Assembly (NCBI GenBank): GCA_900290365.1
Contig: OMOE01000113.1
Span: 1-44,458 of the forward strand
DNA length: 44,458 nt
DNA from: Syntrophobacter sp. SbD1
Lineage (GTDB): Bacteria > Desulfobacterota > Syntrophobacteria > Syntrophobacterales > Syntrophobacteraceae
Reading direction: 5' to 3'
Shown here one piece after another: positions 15,500-25,020 of this stretch. The notes under the pieces were generated by a model. The model ran no database searches. It saw only the letters and a list, made by a program, of their open reading frames with translations, and had not been told where the DNA came from. The position numbers and the translations under genes were made by a program. Numbering within the stretch: the first letter of the stretch is position 1; each line of letters starts with the position of its first letter.

Positions 15500-17263
15500 T
15501 TAGAACAACCCCATAACCTTCCCGGTCTTTTCATCGACGTCCACTCTGCGGAACGCAGGGTCGGAAGACGTTCCCGGCATGAGGCTGATGGCGCCTGCAC
15601 ACGGGCAGAGGAACTTTGACCCGGAGTAGATGAGTACGTCACGGATCGGCAGAGTCCAACCCTTGGGCACGCCCTTGACTGCTGGGTCATGGGTCAGGCT
15701 AAGGTGAGTCTTGACCATCATTGTGGCGTAGTCGTTGTACTGGGGATCGGCCTCGAGCATCTTGGCCTTTGCCTCAGCCTCAGGCGTCCAGGCAACTCCG
15801 TCCGCGCCGTAAACTTCTTTGGCCACCATGGCAACGCGGTCTCTAAGCTTCATTTCCAGCGGATAGAGGAATTTGAATTCGCTTGGCTGTTCGCAGGCTT
15901 CTATAACTGCGTCTGCAAATTCCAGAGCGCCTTCGCCGCCCTTTGCCCAATGTTCGGACAGTGCGCAACGGGCGCCGGCCGCTTCGGCATGTTTCCTGAC
16001 CAGGGCGATTTCAGCCTTGGTGTCCGTATGGAAGGCATTGATACAGACAACCGGGTTGATTCCCGACTTGCGGATGGTGTTGATATGGTGAACCATATTG
16101 GGAATGCCCTTCTCGAGCAGACCCAGGTTTTCCTTGGTGTAAGCTTCGGGAAGCGGAAGACCGGCCACAACTTTGGGTCCGCCGCCGTGCATTTTGAGAG
16201 CGCGGATAGTCGTGGTCAGAACCGATACGTGAGGCTTGAGGCCGCTATTGCGGCATTTCACGTTCCAGAACTTCTCGAATCCGATGTCTGCTGCAAAACC
16301 GCTCTCCGTCACGTGATAGTCGAAGAGCTTGAGGCCGACGCGATCTGCAATTATTGAGGACTGTCCGACTGCTATGTTTGCGAAAGGACCGGCGTGAACC
16401 ATACACGGCTGGTATTCCGCCGTGCACATAAGCGTCGGGTTGATGGTGTTTCGCATGAAGGCGGTCATGGCGTTTCCGACTTCCAGATCGCCCGTGGTGA
16501 CGGGTTTTCCGCTCTTGTCGAAGGCCACGGTGATGTTGTTGAGTCTTTTCTTCATGTCCGGCAGGTCTCTTACGATCGAGAGAATGGCCATCAATTCGGA
16601 GCTGACGGCAATGCCGAACTTTGACTGCATCATGAAGCCGTCGGTCCTGCCGCCGAGACCGATGTTGATGTTGCGCAGCGACTGGGCGCAGAAATCTATG
16701 ATCCAGCCCATCTCCACGCGGGTGGGGTCGATGTTCAGACGCCTCATGCGGGTCAGGCGAGCGAGTTGCTCGTCATTGTAGTTTCTTTCATGCTGCATGC
16801 GGGCCGTCATGGCCACCATGGCAAGATTGTGGGCGTTCATGATATCGTTGATATCGCCCGTGAGGCCCATCGAGAACTCGGTCATCGGGATGAGAAGCGA
16901 GTTGCCGCCGCCGGCCGCCGTGCCTTTTATGTTCATGGTCGGGCCGCCTGAGGGCTGCCTGAGCGCCCCGCCCACGTTCTTTCCTCTTTTTCCAAGACCT
17001 TCCATCAGACCGCAGGAAGTCGTGCTCTTGCCTTCTCCCAGAGGGGTCGGCGTGATGGCGGTTACTTCGATGTACTTTCCATCCGGGCGATCTTTGAATC
17101 GATCGATGATTTTCATGAAATCGAGCTTGCAGAGCCTGCCCATCGGGAGAATTTCATCTTTTTTCAGTCCCAGCTTTTCCTGAAAATCCCATGGAGTAGG
17201 CATATTAGCTTCCGCTGCTTCCGAGATCTGCCAATCCTTCATCTGTGTCGCATCATAAGGCAT
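15500..17263 (-). CDS. fhs: Formate--tetrahydrofolate ligase
   Basis: A protein of 587 residues. It makes 10-formyl-THF from formate, THF and ATP, the entry step of the methyl branch of the Wood-Ljungdahl pathway, and is reversible in formate-producing anaerobes. The ATP loop [10 protein letters not shown] lies at residues 73-82, followed by the conserved [20 protein letters not shown]. Further conserved blocks are [26 protein letters not shown] and the C-terminal [15 protein letters not shown]. Length is close to the clostridial enzyme (about 556-560) with a modest N-terminal extension. GGAGG lies 11 bases before the ATG at 17263. It is the first gene of the minus-strand fhs-fchA-folD operon, divergent from nifU across 514 bp. 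Confidence 0.95.
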   Translation of the reverse strand: MPYDATQMKDWQISEAAEANMPTPWDFQEKLGLKKDEILPMGRLCKLDFMKIIDRFKDRPDGKYIEVTAITPTPLGEGKSTTSCGLMEGLGKRGKNVGGALRQPSGGPTMNIKGTAAGGGNSLLIPMTEFSMGLTGDINDIMNAHNLAMVAMTARMQHERNYNDEQLARLTRMRRLNIDPTRVEMGWIIDFCAQSLRNINIGLGGRTDGFMMQSKFGIAVSSELMAILSIVRDLPDMKKRLNNITVAFDKSGKPVTTGDLEVGNAMTAFMRNTINPTLMCTAEYQPCMVHAGPFANIAVGQSSIIADRVGLKLFDYHVTESGFAADIGFEKFWNVKCRNSGLKPHVSVLTTTIRALKMHGGGPKVVAGLPLPEAYTKENLGLLEKGIPNMVHHINTIRKSGINPVVCINAFHTDTKAEIALVRKHAEAAGARCALSEHWAKGGEGALEFADAVIEACEQPSEFKFLYPLEMKLRDRVAMVAKEVYGADGVAWTPEAEAKAKMLEADPQYNDYATMMVKTHLSLTHDPAVKGVPKGWTLPIRDVLIYSGSKFLCPCAGAISLMPGTSSDPAFRRVDVDEKTGKVMGLF

Positions 17264-17777
17264 GTTCGATTTATCCTCCGTTTTGAAGTTTTTTGCTTTT
17301 GTCTAAGCCCAAGACTCGGTAAGGATTTCGTTCACCTCCTTGAATTTGATATGGTAGGGTCAAACCTGTGCGCCGCTTGGAATCTGTGAGTTCCAGACAA
17401 CCTGAAGCGACGGATAGAAATCTCCGGATTTTTAAAAAGTGGTCAGTGCTGCGGAATCAATGCCGGTGCAGCTCTATGAGAAAGAGCCCTAAAGGCTGAA
17501 ACTTATCATCGCGCAAACTAAATGAGGGGCGAGTGCCTTGTCAAGAAAAAAGCATAAACCAGCGATGGGCAACGATGAAATTGGATGTTCCAACCGGGGA
17601 CCGGTTCTGCTAAAATATATTGTTCGGCAAAAAGAATTTTCGGGAAATATCACGGAATCAGATACCTACCGGGAGTTGCTTTGTATAATTATAGTTACAA
17701 ACAAGGCCGGAAGGCACAATCTCCGGGCCCAGCTCTTTTGGACCTGAAAAAATATAACCGGGTAGCGGGAGGAACCG
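17264..17777 (+). other. 514-bp divergent spacer between fhs and nifU
   Basis: It should hold the promoters of both operons. A TATAAT at 17684-17689 is the best -10-like element for nifU, but no good -35 lies at the right distance. No riboswitch, RNA gene or clear operator palindrome was recognised. The short plus-strand ORFs have no ribosome-binding site. Confidence 0.5.
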
Positions 17778-18608
17778 ATGTGGGACTACACTGACAAAGT
17801 TAAAGATCATTTCCTCAATCCTCGAAATGTGGGAGAGATCGAAAACCCCGACGGGGTTGCGGAAGTGGGATCGATCGCCTGCGGCGATGCGCTCAAGTTT
17901 ACTTTCAAGCTCGATGAGGGCGGCAAGATTAAGGAAGCGAAATTCAAGACCTTCGGATGCGCCAGCGCAATAGCTTCGGCCTCGGCAATGACCGAGATGG
18001 TAAAGGGCATGACGGTCGAAGAGGCTGCGAAAGTAACCAACCAGGATATAGCAAACTACCTTGGGGGGCTTCCTCAGGAAAAGATGCATTGTTCCGTTCT
18101 GGGGCGCGAGGCCCTTGAGAAGGCTATTTCATTCTATAAGGGAACCCCTGTCACGGCTGAAGAAGAAAAGATCGTCTGCGAGTGTTTCGGTGTAACTCAA
18201 ATGGAAATCGAGCGGGCTGTCCATGAGAATCGCCTGGCGACGGTCGAAGAGGTGACCAACTTCACTAAAGCCGGGGGAGGCTGCGGAAATTGCCACCCTA
18301 TGGTCCAGGAAATAATCGACAGGGTGCTCTCCCAGGTGAGCGAAGCCCCGGCTGAAAGGCCAAAGTTGTCCAATATCAAAAAGATCAAAATGATAGAAGA
18401 AACGCTTGAACGCGAAATCAGGCCGGCCCTCAAACACGACGGCGGAGATATCGAGCTCGTGGACGTGGTGGGTAATCGAGTGCTGGTTGCAACGCGCGGT
18501 GCGTGTGCATCCTGCCAGGCATCCGACCAGACGTTGAAAAATTTCGTCGAGGCGAAACTGCGCGAACTGGTCTTGCCGGAGCTTGTGGTCGAGGAGGTAT
18601 CCGCGTGA
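17778..18608 (+). CDS. nifU: NifU-type Fe-S cluster scaffold, three domains
   Basis: A protein of 276 residues. It assembles iron-sulfur clusters using sulfur from the desulfurase encoded next door. The IscU-like N-domain has its three cysteines at 35 (GSIACGD), 61 (FGCASA) and 105 (MHCSVLG). A central bacterioferritin-ferredoxin-type [2Fe-2S] domain has Cys 134, 136, 169 and 172 (CECF, then CGNC). The Nfu-type C-domain has CASC (243, 246). All cluster ligands are present. GGAGG precedes the ATG. The stop overlaps the GTG start of nifS by four bases, so the two are translationally coupled. This domain order is shared with nitrogen-fixing bacteria and with epsilon/deltaproteobacteria that use NifU as a general scaffold. 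No nif structural genes are present, so a housekeeping role is likely. Confidence 0.93.
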   Translation: MWDYTDKVKDHFLNPRNVGEIENPDGVAEVGSIACGDALKFTFKLDEGGKIKEAKFKTFGCASAIASASAMTEMVKGMTVEEAAKVTNQDIANYLGGLPQEKMHCSVLGREALEKAISFYKGTPVTAEEEKIVCECFGVTQMEIERAVHENRLATVEEVTNFTKAGGGCGNCHPMVQEIIDRVLSQVSEAPAERPKLSNIKKIKMIEETLEREIRPALKHDGGDIELVDVVGNRVLVATRGACASCQASDQTLKNFVEAKLRELVLPELVVEEVSA

Positions 18609-19789
18609 AACCTATATATCTGGATAACAACGCGACAAGCCAGGTAGCCCCCGAAGTAATGGAAGCAATGCTGCCTTATTTCCATGAACTCTATGGAAAT
18701 CCTTCGAGCATGCACTCCTTCGGCGGCCAGGTAATGAAGCAGATCAGGAAAGCTCGCGAGCAGCTTGGCGCTCTTTTGGGCGCATCCCCTGAAGAAATTA
18801 TTTTTACGAGCTGCGGGACAGAGAGCGACAACGCCGCCATCCATTCCGCCCTTGCAAGCTGCCCGGACAAAAGGCATATCGTGACCAGCAGGGTGGAACA
18901 CCCGGCCGTGCGTGCTCTTTGCGCTCATCTGGCTACGCAGGGGTATCGCCTGACCGAATTGCCGGTAGACGGCGAAGGGCGGTTGGATATGGAGCACTAC
19001 AAACGGGCGCTGACTCCGGATACTGCAATCGTCTCCCTCATGTGGGCGAACAACGAAACAGGGGTGGTCTTCCCCGTTGAGAAAGCAGCGGAAATCGCAC
19101 GTGAGCGGCATATCCTTTTTCATACCGATGCTGTTCAGGCGGTCGGAAAAATTCCCATCAATCTGGCCAATACGCACATCGATATGCTCTCGCTTTCAGG
19201 GCACAAGCTGCATGCTCCAAAAGGAATAGGGGTCCTCTATCTTCGCAAGGGCACAAAGTTTTCACCTTTTCTTATCGGCGGTCATCAGGAACGCGGAAGG
19301 CGCGGCGGGACCGAAGCCACCCCCAGCATCATAGGACTTGGAGTAGCCGCTGAACTTGCCCAAAAGAAGATGGATATTGAAAATACCTTCGTTAAGGAAC
19401 TGCGTGACAGACTGGAAAAGTCCATCCTCGAAATCATCCCCAATTCCAAGGTTAACGGCGACAGGGCGAGCCGGCTGCCAAACACGACCAACATCAGTTT
19501 CGAATTCGTCGAAGGCGAAGGCATCCTTCTCTTGATGGACGAGTATGGGATTTGCGCCTCATCGGGTTCGGCATGCACTTCGGGGTCGCTGCAGCCTTCC
19601 CATGTGCTGCGGGCCATGGGCATTCCCTTTACCATGGCTCACGGATCGATCAGGTTCAGCCTCAGCGTGTACAATACCGATGAGGAAATAGATTTCGTAA
19701 TCGAAAAACTTCCTCCCATTATCGACACGCTAAGGAGCATGTCGCCTTATTGGAAGGTCAGCGAGTCGCGAGTCAGGTGTCAGGAGTAG
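18605..19789 (+). CDS. nifS: Cysteine desulfurase, NifS/IscS class
   Basis: A PLP enzyme of 394 residues that removes sulfur from cysteine and passes it to NifU. The start is GTG at 18605, set by GAGGAGG and by the GTGA overlap with the nifU stop. Typical blocks are IYLDNNATSQV, the PLP-ring motif HTDAVQAVGK, the Schiff-base lysine in LSGHKLHAPKG (Lys 201) and the catalytic loop ASSGSACTSGS (Cys 324). The loop is of the longer group I NifS/IscS kind. The last nine or so residues (SESRVRCQE) are encoded by the start of a heptamer array at 19763-19825, so the C-terminus has been remodelled by repeat DNA. cysE lies downstream. Confidence 0.93.
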   Translation: MKPIYLDNNATSQVAPEVMEAMLPYFHELYGNPSSMHSFGGQVMKQIRKAREQLGALLGASPEEIIFTSCGTESDNAAIHSALASCPDKRHIVTSRVEHPAVRALCAHLATQGYRLTELPVDGEGRLDMEHYKRALTPDTAIVSLMWANNETGVVFPVEKAAEIARERHILFHTDAVQAVGKIPINLANTHIDMLSLSGHKLHAPKGIGVLYLRKGTKFSPFLIGGHQERGRRGGTEATPSIIGLGVAAELAQKKMDIENTFVKELRDRLEKSILEIIPNSKVNGDRASRLPNTTNISFEFVEGEGILLLMDEYGICASSGSACTSGSLQPSHVLRAMGIPFTMAHGSIRFSLSVYNTDEEIDFVIEKLPPIIDTLRSMSPYWKVSESRVRCQE

Positions 19790-19825
19790 CAATTACAAAT
19801 TAGGAATTAGAAATTAGGAATTAGT
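19763..19825. repeat. Heptamer array of nine units entering the 3' end of nifS
   Basis: Units are GAGTCGC, GAGTCAG, GTGTCAG, GAGTAGC, then AATTACA, AATTAGG, AATTAGA, AATTAGG, AATTAGT, with no break in the 7-base step even where the unit sequence changes. The nifS stop codon (19787-19789) is inside the fourth unit. Confidence 0.85.
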
Positions 19826-19870
19826 ATCTCATGTCCCCAAGGGACACCCTGAAACCATGAAACGGTCGCG

Positions 19871-19912
19871 CCAATCTCCCCCTCTCCCTCTGGGAGAGGG
19901 TCGGGGTGAGGG
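19871..19912. repeat. Widespread REP-like palindrome CCCTCTCCC-TCT-GGGAGAGGG
   Basis: A 9-bp perfect stem (19880-19888 with 19892-19900) is followed by TCGGGGTGAGGG. I know this phrase as a common spacer element in many unrelated bacterial genomes. It may act as a weak terminator between nifS and cysE. Confidence 0.7.
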
Positions 19913-19976
19913 CGCCCTTAATGAACTTTTCGAGACCGGAATGGATGTTGCCGTCGTTTTACCCCATAACCCGCAA

Positions 19977-19993
19977 CCCCGAACGAAGTGAGG
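19977..19993. repeat. 17-base repeat CCCCGAACGAAGTGAGG, copy 2, at the cysE ribosome-binding site
   Basis: It is identical to 11664-11680. Its terminal GTGAGG joins GGGAG to make the purine-rich site before the ATG at 20002. Confidence 0.65.
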
Positions 19994-20001
19994 GGGAGAA
20001 A

Positions 20002-20961
20002 ATGGAAGAAAGGCTCATCATCGAACATTGCAAGGACGAGATTGCCCAGGAACGACATTTTCGGGAAGAGATTCCCGGAATTGTCGAGAACCTGGCCGGC
20101 TCCTGCTCGGAAGGCGCGTGCTTTGATCATGTGGGTCCCGAACCGATCCCGTCCAGAGAAGCCGTTGTGGATATTGCGATTCGGGCCAGAAGGCTGCTCT
20201 ACCCTGGGTATTTCATCAAGGGAAGGCTGGAGAAGTTCAACCTCCACTACTATTTCGGACAGGAGGCAACGGCGCTTTTCGAACTCATGTCCGTGCAGAT
20301 AGCCCTGGCGCTGCGCCACGACTGCATACGTCACGATCTGCAGTGTGTCAATTGTGATGAATTGGGGCAGGAGGCAACGATCAATTTCATGCGGGACCTG
20401 CCTGCTATACGTTCCATGCTGGGAAGCGACGTGCGTGCCGCATACCAGGGCGATCCTGCCGCGAGGAGCTTCGATGAGATAATCTTCAGCTATCCGGGCC
20501 TTTTTGCCGTAACGGTCTATAGAATGGCTCACCAACTGTTCGAACAGCGAATTCCCTTTATTCCGCGAATCATTACCGAATATGCGCACAGCGTAACGGG
20601 AATCGATATACACCCCGGTGCGCATATCGGAGAAAGCTTCTTTATCGATCATGGAACGGGCGTTGTCATAGGGGAGACCACCGAAATTGGCGACCGCGTG
20701 CGACTCTACCAGGGAGTGACCCTCGGGGCGCTCTCGCTGCCCCGCGATGCGGGTGAACAGCTCAGGGATAAGAAACGGCATCCAACCATCCAGGACGACG
20801 TGATTATCTACTCGGGTGCAACGATCCTGGGCGGAAATACCGTTATCGGGGCAAGATCGATTATCGGCGGTAATGTCTGGCTTACTGAATCCGTCCCGCC
20901 CGACACTAAGGTAATCCTTAAAAAACCGGAGCTTATTTATACCGGGCAAGGAGAAGCTTGA
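20002..20961 (+). CDS. cysE: Serine O-acetyltransferase
   Basis: A protein of 319 residues that acetylates serine with acetyl-CoA, the first step of cysteine synthesis. An N-terminal helical domain (to about residue 190, including MRDLPAIRSMLGSDVRAAYQ) is followed by a left-handed beta-helix of hexapeptide repeats (IHPGAHIGESFFIDHGTG, VVIGETTEIGDRVRLYQGVT, later SIIGGNVWL). The catalytic His lies in DHGTG. The layout matches the long SAT form common in anaerobes. The ATG at 20002 has GAGGGGGAG upstream. An earlier in-frame ATG at 19906 would start inside repeat DNA and is rejected. It follows nifU-nifS by 212 bp, so supply of the desulfurase substrate may be co-regulated. Confidence 0.92.
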   Translation: MEERLIIEHCKDEIAQERHFREEIPGIVENLAGSCSEGACFDHVGPEPIPSREAVVDIAIRARRLLYPGYFIKGRLEKFNLHYYFGQEATALFELMSVQIALALRHDCIRHDLQCVNCDELGQEATINFMRDLPAIRSMLGSDVRAAYQGDPAARSFDEIIFSYPGLFAVTVYRMAHQLFEQRIPFIPRIITEYAHSVTGIDIHPGAHIGESFFIDHGTGVVIGETTEIGDRVRLYQGVTLGALSLPRDAGEQLRDKKRHPTIQDDVIIYSGATILGGNTVIGARSIIGGNVWLTESVPPDTKVILKKPELIYTGQGEA

Positions 20962-21152
20962 AATCTTCCGGATTTTTTGAGGCCGTCTGGTTAATCTTCA
21001 TATTGCAAGTGATTTTCCGCGATGTTAAACTGCCGTTGCTGATCAGGCTCCCGTTTCACATCAACATTTCTGCTTTCCAATGGTCCTGTGTGTCACCAGC
21101 AATTTAAGACTTAAGGCGCACCGCACCTCCCACCATTATCCCGAAAGACGCG

Positions 21153-23780
21153 ATGAAACCCGATAGCCGCTACTCTCTGGCTGAGTATAAAGTCGACTCA
21201 ATACTGGAAACGCTTCGGGGCCGTTCGCAGGGGATATCGTCACCCGAAAACGATCGGTTGCTAATAGGTGTAATGGATGATCTCGCCGATGCGATGGAAG
21301 AGCTTCGGGCCGCTCATGAAGAGGTCGATGCGCAACGGGAAGAGCTTGCTGAAGCCTCTCGAAAGATGCAGCTGGAACATGAGAGGTATGTCGAGCTCTT
21401 TGAGCATGCTCCCGACGGATATATCGTAACCGATCTTCATGGGGTTATAGAGCAGGCTAACCTCGCCGTAGAGGAACTCTTCGATTCCGCACGAGACTTC
21501 ATCGTTGGAAAGCCGTTGGCTCTTTTCGTGGACAAAGAGGATAGAACAGCTTTCTTCCAGCAGTTAAACGAGATGGATGCTCTGGAAGCCGTAAAAGATT
21601 GTGAGCTTCGTTTCCAACCCTGGAAAGGAGAGCCTTTCTGGACATCGATAAACATCGTCAAAGTCCAGGTCCCTGAGCGCGAAGACATAAGTTTGCGGTG
21701 GCTCATCCGCGACATCTCGAACCGCAAGAGGTCGGAGGAGGTCCTCCGGCGCTATGCGTTATTGGCCAGGCATGGCCGCGACATCATTTTATTCATGCGG
21801 CGTGACGATGGCCGCATCCTCGAGGCAAACGCCGCTGCCGTCAAAGCTTATGGATACGACTATGAAAACTTGCTGGCGATGACGATCCACGACCTGCGGG
21901 CGCCCGATACCCGGTTGCTGACTATCGAACAAATGGCGGAAGCGGAAAGCAGGGGCCTCCTCTTTGAGACTTTTCACCGGCGCAGGGACGGCAGCATATT
22001 CCCTGTGGAGGTCAGTTCGCGGGGCGAGACAATCGAAGGCGCAAGCACCCTGATAAGCCTGGTCCGCGACATCACCCTGCGCAAGCGAAGGGAGAACCTT
22101 ATCAATGTGCGTCTCAGCCTGCTGGAGTTCGCAACATCTCATTCCATCGGGGAGTTGCTCCAGGAAATACTGGATGAAATTTGTGCGCTGCTCGACAGCC
22201 CCATAGGGTTTTTCCATTTTGTGGAAAGCGATCAAAAAACCCTTTCGCTCCAGGCATGGTCCACGCGAACGATTGCGGAATTCTGCACAGCGGAAGGCAA
22301 AGGCGCACATTATCCGCTGGAGAAGGCCGGCGTGTGGGTGGACTGTGTTCGTGAAAAGCGCCCGGTTATACACAACGACTACCCTGCATTGCCTCACCGA
22401 AAAGGCCTGCCCGAAGGACATCCCCCTGTTATCCGGGAACTCTCCATACCTATCATGAGGTCCGGCCAGGTTGTAGCCGTACTCGGTATCGGAAACAAAC
22501 CCGAGGATTATACTCAAGAAGACATCGAAGCGGCATCCTACCTGGCTGATATTGCCTGGGAGATTACCCAGCGCAAGCGCGTTGAGGAAGAACTGCGTGA
22601 GAATCAGTCCCGGCTCGATCTTGCACTGCGGTCTGCGCATATGGGGGTGTGGCGTTGGGACATAGTCGAAAACAGGCGTTGGTATGACGATCGGGTCTGT
22701 CATCTTCTTGATATCAACCCGGCGGAATTCTCCGGAACCGCAGATGAGGTCTTCAAGGCGATTCATCCTGACGACCGCCTTGCAGTAAGTGAGGCCCTCA
22801 CCCGGGCCGTTGAACACAATGGGCGTTACGAAGCGGAGTATCGTGTGGTTCACCTGGGTGGCGGCATCCATCACATAGCCGCGCGCGGGAGGGTGGTCCG
22901 TGATGATAATGGCCGGCCCGTCAGGGTTAACGGCATCGCCTGGGACATTACCTCGCGCAAGATGATGGAGCAGGAACTCAGAAAATCCAGTGATGAACTC
23001 GAATTGCGGGTGCAAGAGCGTACGGCCGAGCTGAGGATCAGCAACGAGACGCTTCGGGAACATGCCGCTAAGCTCGAAAGGCTTACTGAAGAGTTGCAGG
23101 AATTTGCTTTCGTGGCATCTCATGATTTGCGGGAGCCGCTGAGAAAGATTCAGACTTTCGGCCGCATGCTTAGCGGGAAATTTGAGGAAGAGCTCTCGGA
23201 TGTCGGCCAGGACTACCTGGCTCGTATGATCGGATCGGCAAGCAGGATGTCGGATTTGCTCGATTCCCTGCTCAACTACTCGCGCATAGCCTCGCTTCAA
23301 AGTCAGTTCGGGCCGGTTAGCCTGACAGAGGTTGCTCAGCATGCCGCCGGCGATCTGGAGTTGGCTGTAACGAAGGCTGAGGCCAGTGTCGAGATCGGAG
23401 AACTGCCGGCGATTGAAGTGGACCCAAGTCAAATACGTCAACTTTTTCAAAATCTTATCGCCAATTCTATCCGGTACCGCAAGGACACTGAAAAGCCATT
23501 GGTCAAAGTGTACGGGCACACAAATGCCGGGATATGCAAAATCTTTGTCGAGGATAACGGGATCGGATTTGAGGAACAATACCTTGACCGCATCTTCAAA
23601 CCCTTTCAGCAGCTCAACAAGAAAAGCTCCAAATACGGAGGGACCGGTATGGGGCTCGCCATATGCCGCAAGATCGTCGAGCGCCACGGGGGGAGCATTA
23701 CCGCCAGGAGCACGCCGGGTGAAGGAGCAACATTTATCATCGAGCTTCCCGTAAGGCACACAAATAAGGCGGAGAGCTGA
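21153..23780 (+). CDS. Multi-sensor histidine kinase (PAS-PAS-GAF-PAS-HisKA-HATPase)
   Basis: A protein of 875 residues, cytosolic by sequence (no membrane segment). A coiled-coil start (AAHEEVDAQREELAEASRKM) leads to PAS1 (about 80-195, FEHAPDGYIVTDLHGVIEQA), PAS2 (about 200-312), a GAF domain (about 325-478) and PAS3 (about 485-610, ending ITSRKMMEQEL). After a second coiled coil come the phosphoacceptor box FVASHDLREPLRKIQ (His 657) and an ATPase domain with N-box NLIANSIRYRK, G1 DNGIGF and G2 GGTGMGLAI. The bacteriophytochrome-like kinase core fits the Rcp1-like receiver protein that follows with a one-base overlap. The GAF domain has no obvious chromophore Cys, so the signal is unknown. 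Confidence 0.92.
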   Translation: MKPDSRYSLAEYKVDSILETLRGRSQGISSPENDRLLIGVMDDLADAMEELRAAHEEVDAQREELAEASRKMQLEHERYVELFEHAPDGYIVTDLHGVIEQANLAVEELFDSARDFIVGKPLALFVDKEDRTAFFQQLNEMDALEAVKDCELRFQPWKGEPFWTSINIVKVQVPEREDISLRWLIRDISNRKRSEEVLRRYALLARHGRDIILFMRRDDGRILEANAAAVKAYGYDYENLLAMTIHDLRAPDTRLLTIEQMAEAESRGLLFETFHRRRDGSIFPVEVSSRGETIEGASTLISLVRDITLRKRRENLINVRLSLLEFATSHSIGELLQEILDEICALLDSPIGFFHFVESDQKTLSLQAWSTRTIAEFCTAEGKGAHYPLEKAGVWVDCVREKRPVIHNDYPALPHRKGLPEGHPPVIRELSIPIMRSGQVVAVLGIGNKPEDYTQEDIEAASYLADIAWEITQRKRVEEELRENQSRLDLALRSAHMGVWRWDIVENRRWYDDRVCHLLDINPAEFSGTADEVFKAIHPDDRLAVSEALTRAVEHNGRYEAEYRVVHLGGGIHHIAARGRVVRDDNGRPVRVNGIAWDITSRKMMEQELRKSSDELELRVQERTAELRISNETLREHAAKLERLTEELQEFAFVASHDLREPLRKIQTFGRMLSGKFEEELSDVGQDYLARMIGSASRMSDLLDSLLNYSRIASLQSQFGPVSLTEVAQHAAGDLELAVTKAEASVEIGELPAIEVDPSQIRQLFQNLIANSIRYRKDTEKPLVKVYGHTNAGICKIFVEDNGIGFEEQYLDRIFKPFQQLNKKSSKYGGTGMGLAICRKIVERHGGSITARSTPGEGATFIIELPVRHTNKAES

Positions 23781-24274
23781 TGAAAATGCAGAAAGAATCG
23801 TTGGTCCTGCTTATGGCCGATGATGATGAAGATGATTGTCTGCTCTTGGGGTCGGCATTTAACGATGCAGAGATTACCGGTGAAATGCTTTTTGTTGGAG
23901 ATGGAAGAGAGCTCTTGGAATATCTACAGCACGAAGGTGAGTACTCCGGCCCCGAAAAAGCGCCACGTCCCGATCTCATTCTGCTTGATCTTAACATGCC
24001 AAGAAAAGACGGGCGTGAAGCGCTCAAGGAAATTAAAGCAAATCCTCAATTGAAAAACATCCCGGTAGTGATCCTCACCACGACCAAAGAAGAGCGCGAT
24101 ATCGACTATTGCTACCGCACGGGTGCTTGCGCTTTCATTACAAAGCCTGTCGCATACGAAGACTCAATCAAAATGTTGCAATCTATTATAGAGAAATTGA
24201 GAACAGATTCTCTCCGCCCGACAGACCTTGGCTCCTTTAATGAAGCCGGCAAGTATAAGCTTTTAATCTTTTAG
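23780..24274 (+). CDS. Single-domain response regulator (Rcp1-like)
   Basis: A 164-residue receiver domain without an output domain. The acidic pocket is ADDDEDD near residue 14, the phosphoacceptor Asp is in ILLDLNMPRKDG (about residue 70), the switch Thr is in VVILTTTKEE, and the Lys is in FITKP. The insertion between the acidic pocket and the Asp (LEYLQHEGEYSGPEKAPRPD) is characteristic of Rcp1-type regulators that partner phytochrome-like kinases. Its ATG overlaps the kinase stop by one base (TGATG), so the two form a cognate pair. Its last four bases overlap the convergent DUF4337 gene. Confidence 0.92.
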   Translation: MKMQKESLVLLMADDDEDDCLLLGSAFNDAEITGEMLFVGDGRELLEYLQHEGEYSGPEKAPRPDLILLDLNMPRKDGREALKEIKANPQLKNIPVVILTTTKEERDIDYCYRTGACAFITKPVAYEDSIKMLQSIIEKLRTDSLRPTDLGSFNEAGKYKLLIF

Positions 24275-24858
24275 TGCAGAAACGGCAGTGTAAAGATCTG
24301 CAGAAAACCGTTTGCGCACATGATAGCGCCGAGCGACGCCACAAAGATGGAAAAGCCGAAAACCATGCCGCTGAGCGCGATTATCGACACCGAGGCCATG
24401 ACTATGGCTATCTGCAGGAGAACCTCCCCGTATTCGAAATATGGGTCCCTGGACCTGTTTAAATCCCTTTCCTTTTCCAGCTTCCTGGCTTCCTGCTCGA
24501 TTTCCTTCTTTTCTTCCCCGTACCGGGAGCCTTGGTCGCCCATCGCTTTGATGGCGGCCTTGATCTTTTCCAGCGATTCAGGTTTGAGAGATTCGGACAT
24601 AAGAGCCAATTCGTTTTCAAGCATCATCTTCTGGCTCTTGTAGAGGTGCTCGCGGATTGATTTCGCCTGGTAAAAAGCCCACTGGTCGGATGCCTGCTGC
24701 TGGGAAAGGAGCATCTCTTTCATCGAGCGGTTTCCCCCTAAAGATGCTATAGCCAGAAGCACGGCAAAAACCGCGGTGGTCAGCGCTGCTGTCCTGGTAA
24801 ATTTTTTGTCCCTTATCTCTTCGAGTTCCTTTGGATTGGGCAGTTCGAGTTCAGCCAT
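24271..24858 (-). CDS. DUF4337-type membrane protein
   Basis: A 195-residue inner-membrane protein. One hydrophobic helix near the N-terminus (about 25-42, TTAVFAVLLAIASLGG) is followed by a long charged helical region with coiled-coil character (SLEKIKAAIKAMGD and EEKKEIEQEARKLEKERDL). Two more membrane helices follow at the C-terminus (LLQIAIVMASVSIIALSGMV and the segment after it). This topology and the AxxTTAVFAVLLAIASL...QASDQWAFYQAKSIR pattern match DUF4337. The family function is unknown. It is transcribed alone, convergent to and overlapping the response regulator by four bases. Confidence 0.7.
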   Translation of the reverse strand: MAELELPNPKELEEIRDKKFTRTAALTTAVFAVLLAIASLGGNRSMKEMLLSQQQASDQWAFYQAKSIREHLYKSQKMMLENELALMSESLKPESLEKIKAAIKAMGDQGSRYGEEKKEIEQEARKLEKERDLNRSRDPYFEYGEVLLQIAIVMASVSIIALSGMVFGFSIFVASLGAIMCANGFLQIFTLPFLH

Positions 24859-25020
24859 TTTTTCCGCCTCGCCGGGGTTGAATTTTGTTCCTGCGCGTGA
24901 CCATAAATTAGGTTTAAATTTTATTAATTCAACTCGGGTCTTAAAATTAGGAAAACAGCTCCATCAGCCCGGGAGAAAGGGACCGATAATGCCTCTGGAT
25001 TACCGGGTGATTACATTCGA

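Noticed and set aside
17264..17777. Possible riboswitch or tRNA in the fhs-nifU spacer
   Set aside because: I looked for tetrahydrofolate-, SAM- and cobalamin-type conserved cores and for T-loop GTTCGA plus CCA patterns, and found none.
20959..20978. AAATC/GATTT stem with T-run after cysE as a terminator
   Set aside because: The stem is only five base pairs and starts in the stop codon. It is too weak to support.
21789..23759. Very long antisense ORF across the histidine kinase gene
   Set aside because: The kinase frame has complete conserved motifs. The antisense frame is open because of high-GC third positions and encodes no known domain.
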